A DNA stretch of 64,000 nt from Sphingomonas sp. TZW2008 (GTDB lineage: Bacteria > Pseudomonadota > Alphaproteobacteria > Sphingomonadales > Sphingomonadaceae), in assembly GCF_002117915.1 (NCBI RefSeq), contig NZ_BDJB01000002.1:1-64000 (forward strand), written 5' to 3'. The notes under the pieces are model-generated. The model saw only the letters and a program-made list of their open reading frames with translations. It was not told the origin of the DNA and did not search any database. Shown one piece after another: positions 1 to 7,542 of this stretch. Within the stretch, counting starts at the first letter, position 1; each line of letters opens with the position of its first letter. The position numbers and the translations under genes were made by a program.

Positions 1-432
1 TCTCCTCGCGAAGCCTGAATCAGATCGCGACACTCACATCAATGGGTCCTGACCCTAGGCGGCAACGCTCACAGCTTGTGAAGAATCCGGATTTTTCGGG
101 CGCCAAAATCTGCATCCAATCCCAAAAGAGAAGAGCCGTGTCGGTAAGACATACGCCACAACAGGCACGCGCCTTAGCAGCCTTAGCCAATTTAAGACCC
201 TACAGACACGTTTGCTCACTTTGTGGCGCCATTTGTCCATCTGGAACCTTATCCGCGCTGTAGGATGCCTTAGCGGGCAGAATAGAGCCTATTCCGCTTA
301 AGGGAGTATAGAAGATCCACCGCGAATAGAATGCTTCCACCGGCTTACCGTCCTTATTGGTGCGCGGTATAAAGCGCATTTTTGATAAGCGCGGTTCACG
401 CTACCCTAAGCAAGCATTCGTAGGCTTAGCAG
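1..432. other. Element DNA without a recognisable gene
   Basis: AT-richer than the chromosome to the right. The short open frames on both strands have no ribosome-binding site, no recognisable domain and unnatural composition, so I see no supportable gene, RNA or repeat here. It may be the remains of a gene starting left of the window. Confidence 0.5.
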
Positions 433-627
433 ATGATTGTATGGCTCTTTGCAGCGCCCGGCCAGTTGTGCGCGCTTTCCGATGACGAGGAAGGCTCATG
501 CCTTCCCGCAGCGTTAGGTCCGTGGGAACGGCTACGTTCAGTGTCTTTCGACGGGATCGACGATGACGAACGCAAAGCCATCGGTATAATCCGCCAACAT
601 GGCTACTGCTGCTTCGAAGTAGAATAG
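433..627 (+). CDS. Hypothetical small protein (64 aa), doubtful
   Basis: Not recognised. The frame starts with ATG a few bases after a weak purine stretch (AGG about ten bases upstream). The C-terminal half has a credible acidic, protein-like composition (DGIDDDERKAIGIIRQHG) ending in a Cys-Cys segment. There is no signal peptide or membrane segment. It lies in low-GC element DNA with no obvious partner. It could equally be the tail of a decayed longer gene. Confidence 0.3.
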   Translation: MIVWLFAAPGQLCALSDDEEGSCLPAALGPWERLRSVSFDGIDDDERKAIGIIRQHGYCCFEVE

Positions 628-959
628 CAGCAATGCTGCCGTTCTTGCCAAGCTCCCGCAGATTTCTAATAGCGCTAACTATGCCGCTGTAAGCCTCACT
701 GCACGATTCGAGCGGCAGAGCTAGTTGCGCCCTGTCCTGCAAGATACAACGCCGCTCAAGCCTTTATACGATGAAATCAGCAAGCTCGCGCGTGGACGAG
801 TATCGAAGAGCTTGGCGGTAATCCTAATCAGTACAACGTCCGTATCGCGCAATATCATATCACCTAAAATTTATGGCGTGGAATCTTGTTGCGCAGCGCC
901 GCATTTGGTCGTAAGGCTCGATCAATCAAGGTTCAATACGCAGCTAATGCGGGGATACC
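628..959. other. Non-coding or decayed stretch of the element
   Basis: Open frames on both strands cross this stretch (about 401-742 minus and 725-1060 plus). Both use TTG-type starts, lack a ribosome-binding site, and the plus frame overlaps the better-supported gene at 960. I see no hairpin terminator, tRNA or repeat. Confidence 0.4.
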
Positions 960-1145
960 ATGATGGAGAAGGATGCAGACTACTTCTATCGGCGGGCGGA
1001 AGAAGAGATAAAACGTGCGACAGAAGCGACTTGCCCGGAGGCTGTGAAGCTTCACTATGAGTTGGCAGATCGCTACTTAGATCGCGTCTATTCCGACGCC
1101 GATAGAGAATCCTTTTTGCCTAGCGGGGAACATCACGCACTTTAA
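960..1145 (+). CDS. Small hypothetical protein, 'DADYFYRRAEEE' type
   Basis: A 61-residue soluble protein with tandem ATG codons (960 and 963) seven or so bases after a GGGGA ribosome-binding site. The sequence is highly charged and probably helical: an acidic-aromatic start (DADYFYRRAEEEIKRA) followed by a His-Tyr-Glu-Leu-Ala helix (residues 29-42). Short proteins with this DADYFxRRAEEE opening are common orphan hypotheticals in sphingomonads; their function is not known to me. It stands alone, about 130 bases from the convergent gene at 1273. Confidence 0.65.
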   Translation: MMEKDADYFYRRAEEEIKRATEATCPEAVKLHYELADRYLDRVYSDADRESFLPSGEHHAL

Positions 1146-1191
1146 ATGTCGCCATTGATCTATTCTTTGCCCGCGATCGATGCGTGTACAC

Positions 1192-1222
1192 AAAAAAGCC
1201 TCATCTTGCTCTTATTTGAGGC
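1192..1222 (-). terminator. Rho-independent terminator, minus strand
   Basis: An inverted repeat GCCTCA...TGAGGC with a 13-base loop is flanked on the left by six A residues. Read on the minus strand this is a hairpin followed by a T tract. It sits about 50 bases downstream of the stop of the minus-strand gene ending at 1273 and would end its transcript. Confidence 0.7.
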
Positions 1223-1272
1223 ATTGCTTCGTTCCTGCGGTTAACGCGTTAGCTGAAAGCAAGCAGCATTCG

Positions 1273-1560
1273 TTAATCATTATCGCGCAAATTATGATCT
1301 GGCTCTGCTAGTTTGCGAGAGTCGTCCATCACCCGGTTGATCAGGGAGTCGGTTCCCGCCTCTTCCAACATTCTGCCCATCTTAATTGCAACGTCGGGCA
1401 TCATGGACATAATCTCTCCGTCGTGTCCCTCGACAAATACGTGCCCGTCTTCGACCCAAACTCTCCTAGGACTTCCATACTCTTTTGATCGAGCAAGGCG
1501 GACGGCAAGCTCCTGCTGCTCCACAAGCGTTAAGGAGTCGTGAGGCTTGTTTAGGTCCAT
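1273..1560 (-). CDS. Hypothetical protein (95 aa)
   Basis: Not recognised. The open frame extends up to 1641, but the ATG at 1560 (MDLNKPHDSLTLVEQQ) has a GGA purine core at suitable distance and begins the protein-like part. Residues 1-30 look helical and charged; the middle, around RRVWVEDGHVFVEGHDGEI, reads as a short beta hairpin; the end is acidic. There is no membrane segment. The terminator at 1192-1222 follows it, which supports a real transcription unit. Alternative start: 1641. Confidence 0.55.
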   Translation of the reverse strand: MDLNKPHDSLTLVEQQELAVRLARSKEYGSPRRVWVEDGHVFVEGHDGEIMSMMPDVAIKMGRMLEEAGTDSLINRVMDDSRKLAEPDHNLRDND

Positions 1561-1817
1561 CGAAAGTCCAATCGATATGTAATTGGCGATAAACTTCTGC
1601 GGATTTGTGTTCCTGTAACGTGTTTCGTAGGCGACTGCCAATATTTAGATTAGTTCGTATCGATAGCTTTCTGTGCGCAGTAGCTTATCTAAGTTGGTCA
1701 CCGCACGGCGATCAATTTAAGGCACCGGCCAGTGGCCAGCCGACGACGATAAGGGCGATAGGGTACTTCAATGCCATAACGGCTTAGATGCGCTGTACGG
1801 GCTTTGTACGGGCAAAA

Positions 1818-2396
1818 TCAGGCAGCCCGCTTCTCTACCCGCTGGATTGCCGCGCGCGAAACGCTGTAGCGCTTTGCTAATTCACCAAGCGACACACCCG
1901 ATGCTCTAGCCGCGCGGATGTCCCGTTGCTGATCGCTCGACAGGCTTTGCGGTCGCCCCAACACCTTTCCCGAAGCCTTCGCCCGCGACAGACCCGCTTG
2001 GGTCCGCTCGATAAGAAGGTCACGCTCGAATTCGGCAACGGCAGCGATAACGCCCATCGTCATCTTACCGGCAGGGGAAGTCAGATCGACGCCACCTAGG
2101 GCAAGGCAATGAACGCGGATGCCTTCTGCCGCCAAGCGGTCTACCGTTTGTCGCACGTCCAATGCAGAACGCCCGAGGCGATCAAGCTTGGTGACGATAA
2201 GTACGTCGCCGCTTTCAAGACGATCAAGCAGCTTGGCGAAGCCCTTCCGCTCAACCGCACACACCGAACCGGAAACAGTCTCGCTAACGATGCGCTTCGG
2301 ATCGACCGCGAACCCGGCAGCTTCAATCTCGCGAACCTGATTATCAGTGGTCTGATCGAGGGTGCTAACGCGGCAGTAGGCGAAGGTACGGCTCAT
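1818..2396 (-). CDS. Serine recombinase (resolvase/invertase family)
   Basis: A site-specific DNA recombinase of the small serine resolvase/invertase class, 192 aa. The catalytic N-terminal domain begins at once with the YCRVST motif; the Ser in it is the expected nucleophile (residue about 10). It continues through the DVLIVTKLDRLGRS strand-helix and the AEFERDLLIERTQAGL segment typical of the E-helix. The C-terminal ~45 residues (LSSDQQRDIRAARASGVSLGELAKRYSVSRAAIQRV) are a helix-turn-helix DNA-binding domain. I chose the ATG at 2396 because the catalytic domain starts there; an upstream ATG at 2426 adds ten residues. It probably acts as a resolvase or invertase of the element, and is not the tyrosine integrase expected for tRNA integration. 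Short repeats lie just upstream (2409-2457). Confidence 0.9.
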   Translation of the reverse strand: MSRTFAYCRVSTLDQTTDNQVREIEAAGFAVDPKRIVSETVSGSVCAVERKGFAKLLDRLESGDVLIVTKLDRLGRSALDVRQTVDRLAAEGIRVHCLALGGVDLTSPAGKMTMGVIAAVAEFERDLLIERTQAGLSRAKASGKVLGRPQSLSSDQQRDIRAARASGVSLGELAKRYSVSRAAIQRVEKRAA

Positions 2397-2521
2397 CAGG
2401 GCAATTCCTGTATCGATTCGGTGCATCGATATTGCAGGTGTATCGTAAACCTGTCGAGTCTATTATTCGATTAACGCTTCGACGATGTAATGAAATCGAC
2501 CGTCTTAGATGCGGCACGCGA

Positions 2522-2881
2522 TCAGAAGTAAGGCTCGCAAGCGACGCCATCACTGTCCCCGTCCATTTCAGGACGGTAACCCGGCTCGCCCCGATGAATT
2601 GGTGCAGCACCAGCGGCGCGAGCATCGTTGCAGCCACTATAATAGACTGATCGCTCGACCTTCGCGGTTTCGTCCGGTGATCGCCGTGCGTTGTTCCACC
2701 AGCGATGCAGTGTTGGCGTAGCGAACCAAACGAGTGCCATGACAACGACGAATAGGAAGACGATATCAAAAACGGAGTTGCCTTGCTTAGAAGGGACTCG
2801 TTGGCGTTTGCTGAAAGGTCCACCCTCACGTTGCGCGTGACGGAAGTTTGGATAGCGTTTAGACACACAGGGATCGTGCAA
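2522..2881 (-). CDS. Membrane-anchored excalibur calcium-binding domain protein
   Basis: A 119-residue protein. The N-terminal ~33 residues are basic; one hydrophobic helix follows (about residues 35-55, VFDIVFLFVVVMALVWFA); then a polar linker. The C-terminus is an excalibur domain: YYSGCNDARAAG...MDGDSDGVACE, with the paired cysteines and the Asp-x-Asp-x-Asp-Gly loop that gives the family its calcium-binding prediction. Excalibur domains are usually found on extracytoplasmic proteins, often beside nuclease domains; here there is no nuclease part. The start is uncertain, since no strong ribosome-binding site is visible. It lies just upstream of the recombinase, on the same strand. Confidence 0.8.
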   Translation of the reverse strand: MHDPCVSKRYPNFRHAQREGGPFSKRQRVPSKQGNSVFDIVFLFVVVMALVWFATPTLHRWWNNARRSPDETAKVERSVYYSGCNDARAAGAAPIHRGEPGYRPEMDGDSDGVACEPYF

Positions 2882-3113
2882 CAGGCAGGTTGCTAACCAG
2901 CTAACGCCGCTGATCGCTTAATCGTCCAACACACATTTAGACCTTCCGCGTACTGTCGCTTTAGCTGCGGATGCGACCGCACGGTACGAGAATGGCGTCT
3001 CATACCACCGTCCCGGCAAGGCATACCCAAGAAATCAGCTTAGGTTTTGACTCGACACTAGAAGCTATCGGCTCTTGCCTGACAACTTAACAGCTGTAAC
3101 CTGCTGATTAATC

Positions 3114-3120
3114 AGGGGAG
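3114..3120 (+). promoter_or_regulatory. Strong ribosome-binding site for the frameshifted gene
   Basis: AGGGGAG lies seven bases before the ATG at 3128. It matters because it shows that translation starts in a frame that closes after 28 codons, while the long reading frame that follows (to 4116) has no usable start of its own before 3298. Confidence 0.7.
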
Positions 3121-3127
3121 TATACAA

Positions 3128-4116
3128 ATGGCGGAACAAGGCACGCCCGCGACGATAGCAGGATCGCTCGTCGAGGGACTTCCTCAAAGCGTTATTCATC
3201 GATATACCACGTAGCAACCGGAAAGGTTGAAAATCAAACCAAGTTTTTACGCGGATCGAAAGAGATTGAACAGGCAGACATATTCCGCCTTTACGATATG
3301 CTCATTCAAAGACTGGAACACTACACTGTTGTAGCCGGACCTACCGTTACTGTTGTTACTAAAACGTCAGAAGATCAAAAGCTAACGTATAGTTCTTGGG
3401 AGCGTTTTCGTGCTATTCAAATAAACTCTGTTGACGTAACTTCCGAACTAATATTGCGCTTGGAATTTGTTATACAGATTCCACACACAATTGCGCCGCA
3501 AAGATGTATTATTTCTATTGATTTGGATTCTGGCTTACCGATGGTCTGCGACACGAAAAGGCCCGTTAGCTCTGGACTATACGACTTTCTCTCAATGTAT
3601 GCTGACGATTGGCAAACTATGAGAGTGTCGGTGGACTTCGTTGACTTCCTCGTTGCAAAAACCTTCACCGCAACATGCGAAGAATGGTTTTCGAAGCTTT
3701 CCCCGGTTCCCCAATCGAAGTTTGCAGCGTGGTTTTCGCAACGCCTACAAATTGCGCGAATTGCTCTTTCGCAAACTGGACGCGCCAGCTTTGCCATTTT
3801 TATGGCCGGCTTTCTTTTCTTTTCCGAAGGTAAAGTTTCCGCATCAACAATACTATACGCAGCTTGTCTAGGTTTGTTGCTTTGGGCTGTAACAAACGTT
3901 CTTGCATCTTCGGCGTCAAGGTCAGCGACAAAGCAAGTCGGTCTTTCGGTCCTTCCTACCGTCATACTGCTGACCGATGGAGACACCAAAGCTTACAAAG
4001 GTGTTCGCGAGCGATCAGCCGGGGCTTTAACCGCTTCGATACGATTGGCGACCATAGGCTTAATTCAGATCGCTTTGAATATCGTAGCAAGCTATTTGTA
4101 CGCCGCGGTCACCTAA
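3128..4116 (+). pseudogene. Frameshifted gene for an unknown membrane protein
   Basis: Not recognised. A well-placed ATG at 3128 opens a frame encoding MAEQGTPATIAGSLVEGLPQ that stops at 3212-3214. A second frame, one base back, is open from about 3112 to 4116 and reads as good protein (YHVATGKVENQTKFLRG...) well before its first ATG at 3298. One missing base around 3175-3200 would join them into about 330 residues. The product would have a soluble N-terminal two thirds, two hydrophobic helices near GRASFAIFMAGFLFF and ASTILYAACLGLLLWAVTNV, and a third at the C-terminus (ATIGLIQIALNIVASYLYAAV). Codon use is AT-rich, as in the rest of the element. It could be a decayed gene, a sequencing error or a programmed -1 shift; no classic slippery heptamer is obvious. 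Confidence 0.6.
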
Positions 4117-4282
4117 GGACGTCATTAACCTATTACTCGCGGAAGTTCGGCCATCTTCAAGCTAAAGGGTGGACGTAATATCGACGGAGCAGCTGGATCA
4201 GTGAAGTGCGCTGCAATCGCTCCGCTTTAGTGAGCAACGCAGCTTCGAGATCGTCCGCCGTCGGTGAAATTTTGGTGTAATC

Positions 4283-4387
4283 ATGCCGGGAATTCAGGGT
4301 AAAACGGGGGTATAACAAGGCCATACCGCCCCCTGCCCCAGCCGGAATTCCGGTGCAATAAGAGCATCATAGTGACATTCCGGGCAT
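4283..4387. repeat. Three copies of an ATTCCGGGCAT-like motif next to the att site
   Basis: GAATTCCCGGCAT (minus strand, 4283-4295), GAATTCCGGTGC (plus, 4345-4356) and ATTCCGGGCAT (plus, 4377-4387) share the core ATTCC-GG-GCAT. They lie within 120 bases of the tRNA-Leu scar. Tyrosine integrases and excisionases use arm-type repeats in this position, so these are candidate arm sites. The motif is short, and the assignment is inference. Confidence 0.35.
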
Positions 4388-5895
4388 CTATCTCGAACCG
4401 ACTTAAAATCTTCTGCCCCTATGGGCGTGCGGGTTCGAGTCCCGCCGTCCGCACCATCACGCTCGCACTGGCGCTGGCCGCCGGCGGATGCGAGCGCCGT
4501 GCCGACGTCGGCGCGGTGATCGTCAGCGCCGTCGGCGACACGCCTGATCTACGCACAGCGGCTGAGTTGACCGCGCAGCCTGCCGCACGCCTCTATGCCG
4601 ATGCGGTGGCGCAAGGCCTCGTCCGGTTCAACGCCGCCGGACAGGTCGTGCCCGGGATCGCCGAACGGTGGATCGTCACCGATGAAGGCATGACCTACAT
4701 CTTCCGCCTGCGCGATCTGCGCTGGTCAGACGGTCGCCCGCTGCGCGCCGCGGAAGTCGTCGCCAATCTGCGCCGCCAGCTTCGCACCAGCAGCGACAAT
4801 CCGCTGACGCCCTATCTCACCGCGATCGAATCGGTTGTCGAGATGACGCCCAACGTCATCCAGATCGAACTGTCGCGGCCCCGCCCCGATCTGCTCAAGC
4901 TGTTCGCGCAGCCGGAACTCGCGATCGTGCGCTACGGCGAGGGAGTCGGCAGCGGTCCGATGCGGCCGGTCGGGCGCGTCGGGCGCGTCACGCGGCTGAC
5001 GCCGATGGCGGACCCTAGCCGCGCCGCGGACGAACGAACGCAGCCGACGCCGGAGGACGACGTGGTGCTGATCGCCGAGCGCGCGGCGAGCGGCGTGGCG
5101 CGCTTCGCCGCGCGCAAGTCGGACCTGGTGACGGATGGACGGATCGGCGACTGGCCGCTTGTCGCGGCCGCGGGAGTCGCGCAGCGATCGATCCGGCTCG
5201 ATCCGGCGGCGGGACTGTTCGGGTTGGCGATTGCCAGCCGCGAGGGGTTCCTCGCGACCCCCGAGAACCGCGCCGCGATCGCACTGGCGATCGATCGCCG
5301 GCAGCTTACAGAAGCGTTTTCGGCCGAATGGACGGCGAGCGAAACGCTGCTTCCGGCGCTCCTCGATTCGGCCGCGCCGCCCGCACGCGCGCCGTGGATG
5401 GATATCGCGGCAGCGGATCGCCTTGGCGCGGCGCGCGCGCAGGTGGCGACGTGGCGTCAGGCGAACGGCGGCGCGCCACGCCTGCGCCTTGCCCTGCCCC
5501 CCGGACCCGGCGGTACGCTGCTATGGGCGCGTTTCGCGGCGGACCTGTACGCGGTCGGCATCGTCCCGCAACGCGTGGCGATCGACGACGAAGCGGAGTT
5601 GCGCCTGATCGACGCGGTAGCGCCGTACGACAGCGCGCGCTGGTATCTTTCCACTGCGTGCGTGATGTGCGGCGACGATGCGCGCGCCGCGATCGAGGCC
5701 GCTCGAATCGCGCCGACGCTGGGCGAGCGTGCGCTGGCGCTCGCGTCCGCGGATGCGGCGCTGGCGCGTGACGTCGCTTTCGTTCCACTGGCACGGCCGT
5801 TTCGCTGGTCGCTTGTCGCGCTGCGACTGCGCGCGTGGCAGCCCAACGATCGCGCATGGCACCCGTTGAACGCACTGCGCCGCGATCCCAATTGA
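4372..5895 (+). CDS. Orphan family 5 solute-binding lipoprotein (peptide/nickel type)
   Basis: A periplasmic substrate-binding protein of the SBP_bac_5 family, which feeds ABC importers for peptides, nickel or similar. The region around residues 100-125 (YIFRLRDLRWSDGRPLRAAEVVANLRR) matches the family's 'F.LR...W.DG.P..A.DV' signature. A hydrophobic stretch TITLALALAAGGC ends in a plausible lipobox (Cys about residue 40). No permease or ATPase gene is adjacent. The start is odd: the only in-frame start before the signal peptide is GTG 4372, inside element DNA left of the tRNA scar, with a weak AAGAG seven bases upstream. This puts about 25 extra residues ahead of the signal sequence. The native start may have been lost on integration. 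Confidence 0.75.
   Translation: MTFRASISNRLKIFCPYGRAGSSPAVRTITLALALAAGGCERRADVGAVIVSAVGDTPDLRTAAELTAQPAARLYADAVAQGLVRFNAAGQVVPGIAERWIVTDEGMTYIFRLRDLRWSDGRPLRAAEVVANLRRQLRTSSDNPLTPYLTAIESVVEMTPNVIQIELSRPRPDLLKLFAQPELAIVRYGEGVGSGPMRPVGRVGRVTRLTPMADPSRAADERTQPTPEDDVVLIAERAASGVARFAARKSDLVTDGRIGDWPLVAAAGVAQRSIRLDPAAGLFGLAIASREGFLATPENRAAIALAIDRRQLTEAFSAEWTASETLLPALLDSAAPPARAPWMDIAAADRLGAARAQVATWRQANGGAPRLRLALPPGPGGTLLWARFAADLYAVGIVPQRVAIDDEAELRLIDAVAPYDSARWYLSTACVMCGDDARAAIEAARIAPTLGERALALASADAALARDVAFVPLARPFRWSLVALRLRAWQPNDRAWHPLNALRRDPN
4400..4456 (+). repeat. Attachment-site scar: 3' part of tRNA-Leu(UAA)
   Basis: This stretch reads as the 3' two thirds of a leucine tRNA: anticodon loop CTTAAAA (anticodon TAA), 3' anticodon stem TCTTC, long variable arm GCCC-CTAT-GGGC, T arm GCGGG-TTCGAGT-CCCGC, acceptor strand CGTCCGC, discriminator A and CCA. 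The 5' side does not continue as a tRNA: the bases before GACTTAAAA are CC, and the required 5' stem half (GAAGA), D arm and acceptor strand are missing. A partial tRNA that starts at the anticodon stem and stops at CCA, at an abrupt change of base composition, is the classic right attachment site of a tRNA-integrated element. Confidence 0.85.
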
Positions 5896-5900
5896 TCGGA

Positions 5901-6326
5901 ATGACGCAGAACATTCCCTCGCCCGACGCCGCCGCGATTCTCGCTGCGCTGCCACTAGGGCGCGACCCGGTCTCGATCCGCCGCCGGATCGAGGCGGTGG
6001 AGCGCGTGATGGAGGGCGCGTTCGAGATACCGGGGACCAGTCGCCGCGTGGGGCTCGACACGCTGATCGGTCTGATCCCAGTAATCGGCGACGTCGTTGC
6101 GGGCGCGATCGGCGCGTGGATCGTGTGGGAGGCGCGCAATCTTGGCATGAGCCGGTGGCAGCTGACGCGGATGGGCGCGCGCGTCGGATTCGACACGATG
6201 CTCGGCCTGGTGCCGTTCGTCGGCGATGCGGCGGATTTCTTCTACCGCTCGAACAGCCGCAACCTGCGCACGATCAAGCGCCACCTCGATCGCAATCACC
6301 CCGCGACGGTGACGATCAACGCTTAG
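5901..6326 (+). CDS. DUF4112 family membrane protein
   Basis: A 141-residue protein of the DUF4112 family, function unknown. It shows the two diagnostic repeats: GLDTLIGLIPVIGDVVAGAIGAWIVWEA (about residues 52-80) and GFDTMLGLVPFVGDAADFFYRSN (about 94-118), each a hydrophobic hairpin with a conserved Gly-Asp turn. The ATG at 5901 lies five bases after the stop of the solute-binding gene, with a GGA purine core, so the two are probably co-transcribed. The open frame extends upstream of 5901, but those residues are a shadow of the previous gene. It converges with anmK, overlapping it by four bases. Confidence 0.85.
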   Translation: MTQNIPSPDAAAILAALPLGRDPVSIRRRIEAVERVMEGAFEIPGTSRRVGLDTLIGLIPVIGDVVAGAIGAWIVWEARNLGMSRWQLTRMGARVGFDTMLGLVPFVGDAADFFYRSNSRNLRTIKRHLDRNHPATVTINA

Positions 6327-7423
6327 GCAGCGGGTGCGCGCGGTGTGAAGACCGTGCCGCCCGGCATCGGTTGGTCGACACCGGTCGTGCCAGGAAACGA
6401 GATCGGTAGTCCTGCGAGCGTACGCGCGGCCATATAGGCGAAGCCCTCCGCCTCGATCGCGTCGCCGTTCCAGCCCAATCCATCGACGGGTTCGGGCCTG
6501 ATGCCGCAGCGATCGGCGATCATCGCGAGCAGCGTCGGGTTGTGCCGCCCGCCGCCGGCGACGAGCAGCCGCGCCGGCCGCTCGGGGAGCCATGCGAAGG
6601 CTTCGGCGACCGTCGCCGCGGTGAACGCCGTCAGCGTCGCCGCACCGTCAGCCGCGCTGAGCCCACGCGCCGGCTGGATGGTGAAATCGTTGCGGTCGAG
6701 CGACTTGGGCGCGGGCAGCGCGAAGAACGGGTGATCGAGCATCGCCGTCAGCACCGCCTCGTCGACTCGGCCGCTCGCCGCGAGCGCGCCGCCGGCGTCG
6801 TAGCGCGCGCCGCTCTCCGCCTCGACCCAGCTGTCGATCAGTCCGTTGGCGGGGCCGGTATCGAACGCGACGAGCGTACCGTCGCGCGCAATAGCGGTGA
6901 TGTTCGCGACCCCGCCGAGGTTGAGCACGGCGAGCGGCCGTTCCAGCGCGGCGGTGAGCGCCGCGTGATAGACTGGCAGCAGCGGCGCGCCCTGCCCGCC
7001 CGCTGCGACGTCCGCGCTGCGAAAATCGGCGACGGTGGTGATTCCAGTGGCGTCGGCGAGCGCCTGACCGTCGCCGATCTGCCACGTCCAACCGCGATCG
7101 GGGCGATGCGCCACCGTCTGGCCGTGAAAGCCGACCACGCAGACGTCCGACGCGACGACGCCCGCATCGCGCATCAGCTTCTGCACCGCAAGGACATGGG
7201 TGCGCGTGATCAGATCGGCCGCCGCCATCACCTCGGGATTGGCACGCGGCCGATCGAAGCTGAGCGCGCGCGCGGTCGCCTCCGCCAATTGCTTGCGCGC
7301 GGCATCGGAATAGCTCTCGCCGCGAAAGGCGATGGCGCGCACCTGACGCTCGCCATCAGTGTCGATCAGCGCCGCGTCGACTCCGTCGAGCGACGTGCCG
7401 GACATCAGCCCGATTGCCAGCAT
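6323..7423 (-). CDS. anmK: Anhydro-N-acetylmuramic acid kinase
   Basis: Cytoplasmic kinase that cleaves and phosphorylates 1,6-anhydro-MurNAc to MurNAc-6-phosphate during cell-wall recycling. The N-terminus has the family ATP-binding signature IGLMSGTSLDGVDAAL (residues 4-19). VLNLGGVANIT (about 165-175) and the AFDTGPANGLID segment that follows are also family hallmarks, and LLVAGGGRHNPTLL is near the C-terminus. At 366 aa it is the usual length. It is divergent from rimO, with about 120 bases between the starts. Confidence 0.95.
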   Translation of the reverse strand: MLAIGLMSGTSLDGVDAALIDTDGERQVRAIAFRGESYSDAARKQLAEATARALSFDRPRANPEVMAAADLITRTHVLAVQKLMRDAGVVASDVCVVGFHGQTVAHRPDRGWTWQIGDGQALADATGITTVADFRSADVAAGGQGAPLLPVYHAALTAALERPLAVLNLGGVANITAIARDGTLVAFDTGPANGLIDSWVEAESGARYDAGGALAASGRVDEAVLTAMLDHPFFALPAPKSLDRNDFTIQPARGLSAADGAATLTAFTAATVAEAFAWLPERPARLLVAGGGRHNPTLLAMIADRCGIRPEPVDGLGWNGDAIEAEGFAYMAARTLAGLPISFPGTTGVDQPMPGGTVFTPRAPAA

Positions 7424-7542
7424 AATCCTGTCCCCATGTGCCGCGATGATCGACGATGGCCGAGCGCGGCGGCGTCGCGCGCTCCAGCATATCGGCCGGG
7501 ATATGGCAAATTGCGCCGATCAGCCCTATGTGCGCGCACCTC

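Noticed and set aside
42..263. Overlapping short frames on both strands at the left edge
   Set aside because: No start signals, no recognisable domain, and both strands are equally open.
401..742. 113-codon minus-strand frame in the element
   Set aside because: TTG start without a ribosome-binding site; the second half is Arg/Ser-rich and unlike protein, although the first 40 residues look passable. Left out as unsupported.
725..1060. 111-codon plus-strand frame
   Set aside because: It overlaps the better-supported gene at 960 in another frame and ends in non-protein-like sequence.
4306..4333. Imperfect hairpin GGGGGTAT...ATACCGCCCC
   Set aside because: Only five paired bases in a row before a bulge, no T tract; insufficient for a terminator or operator call.
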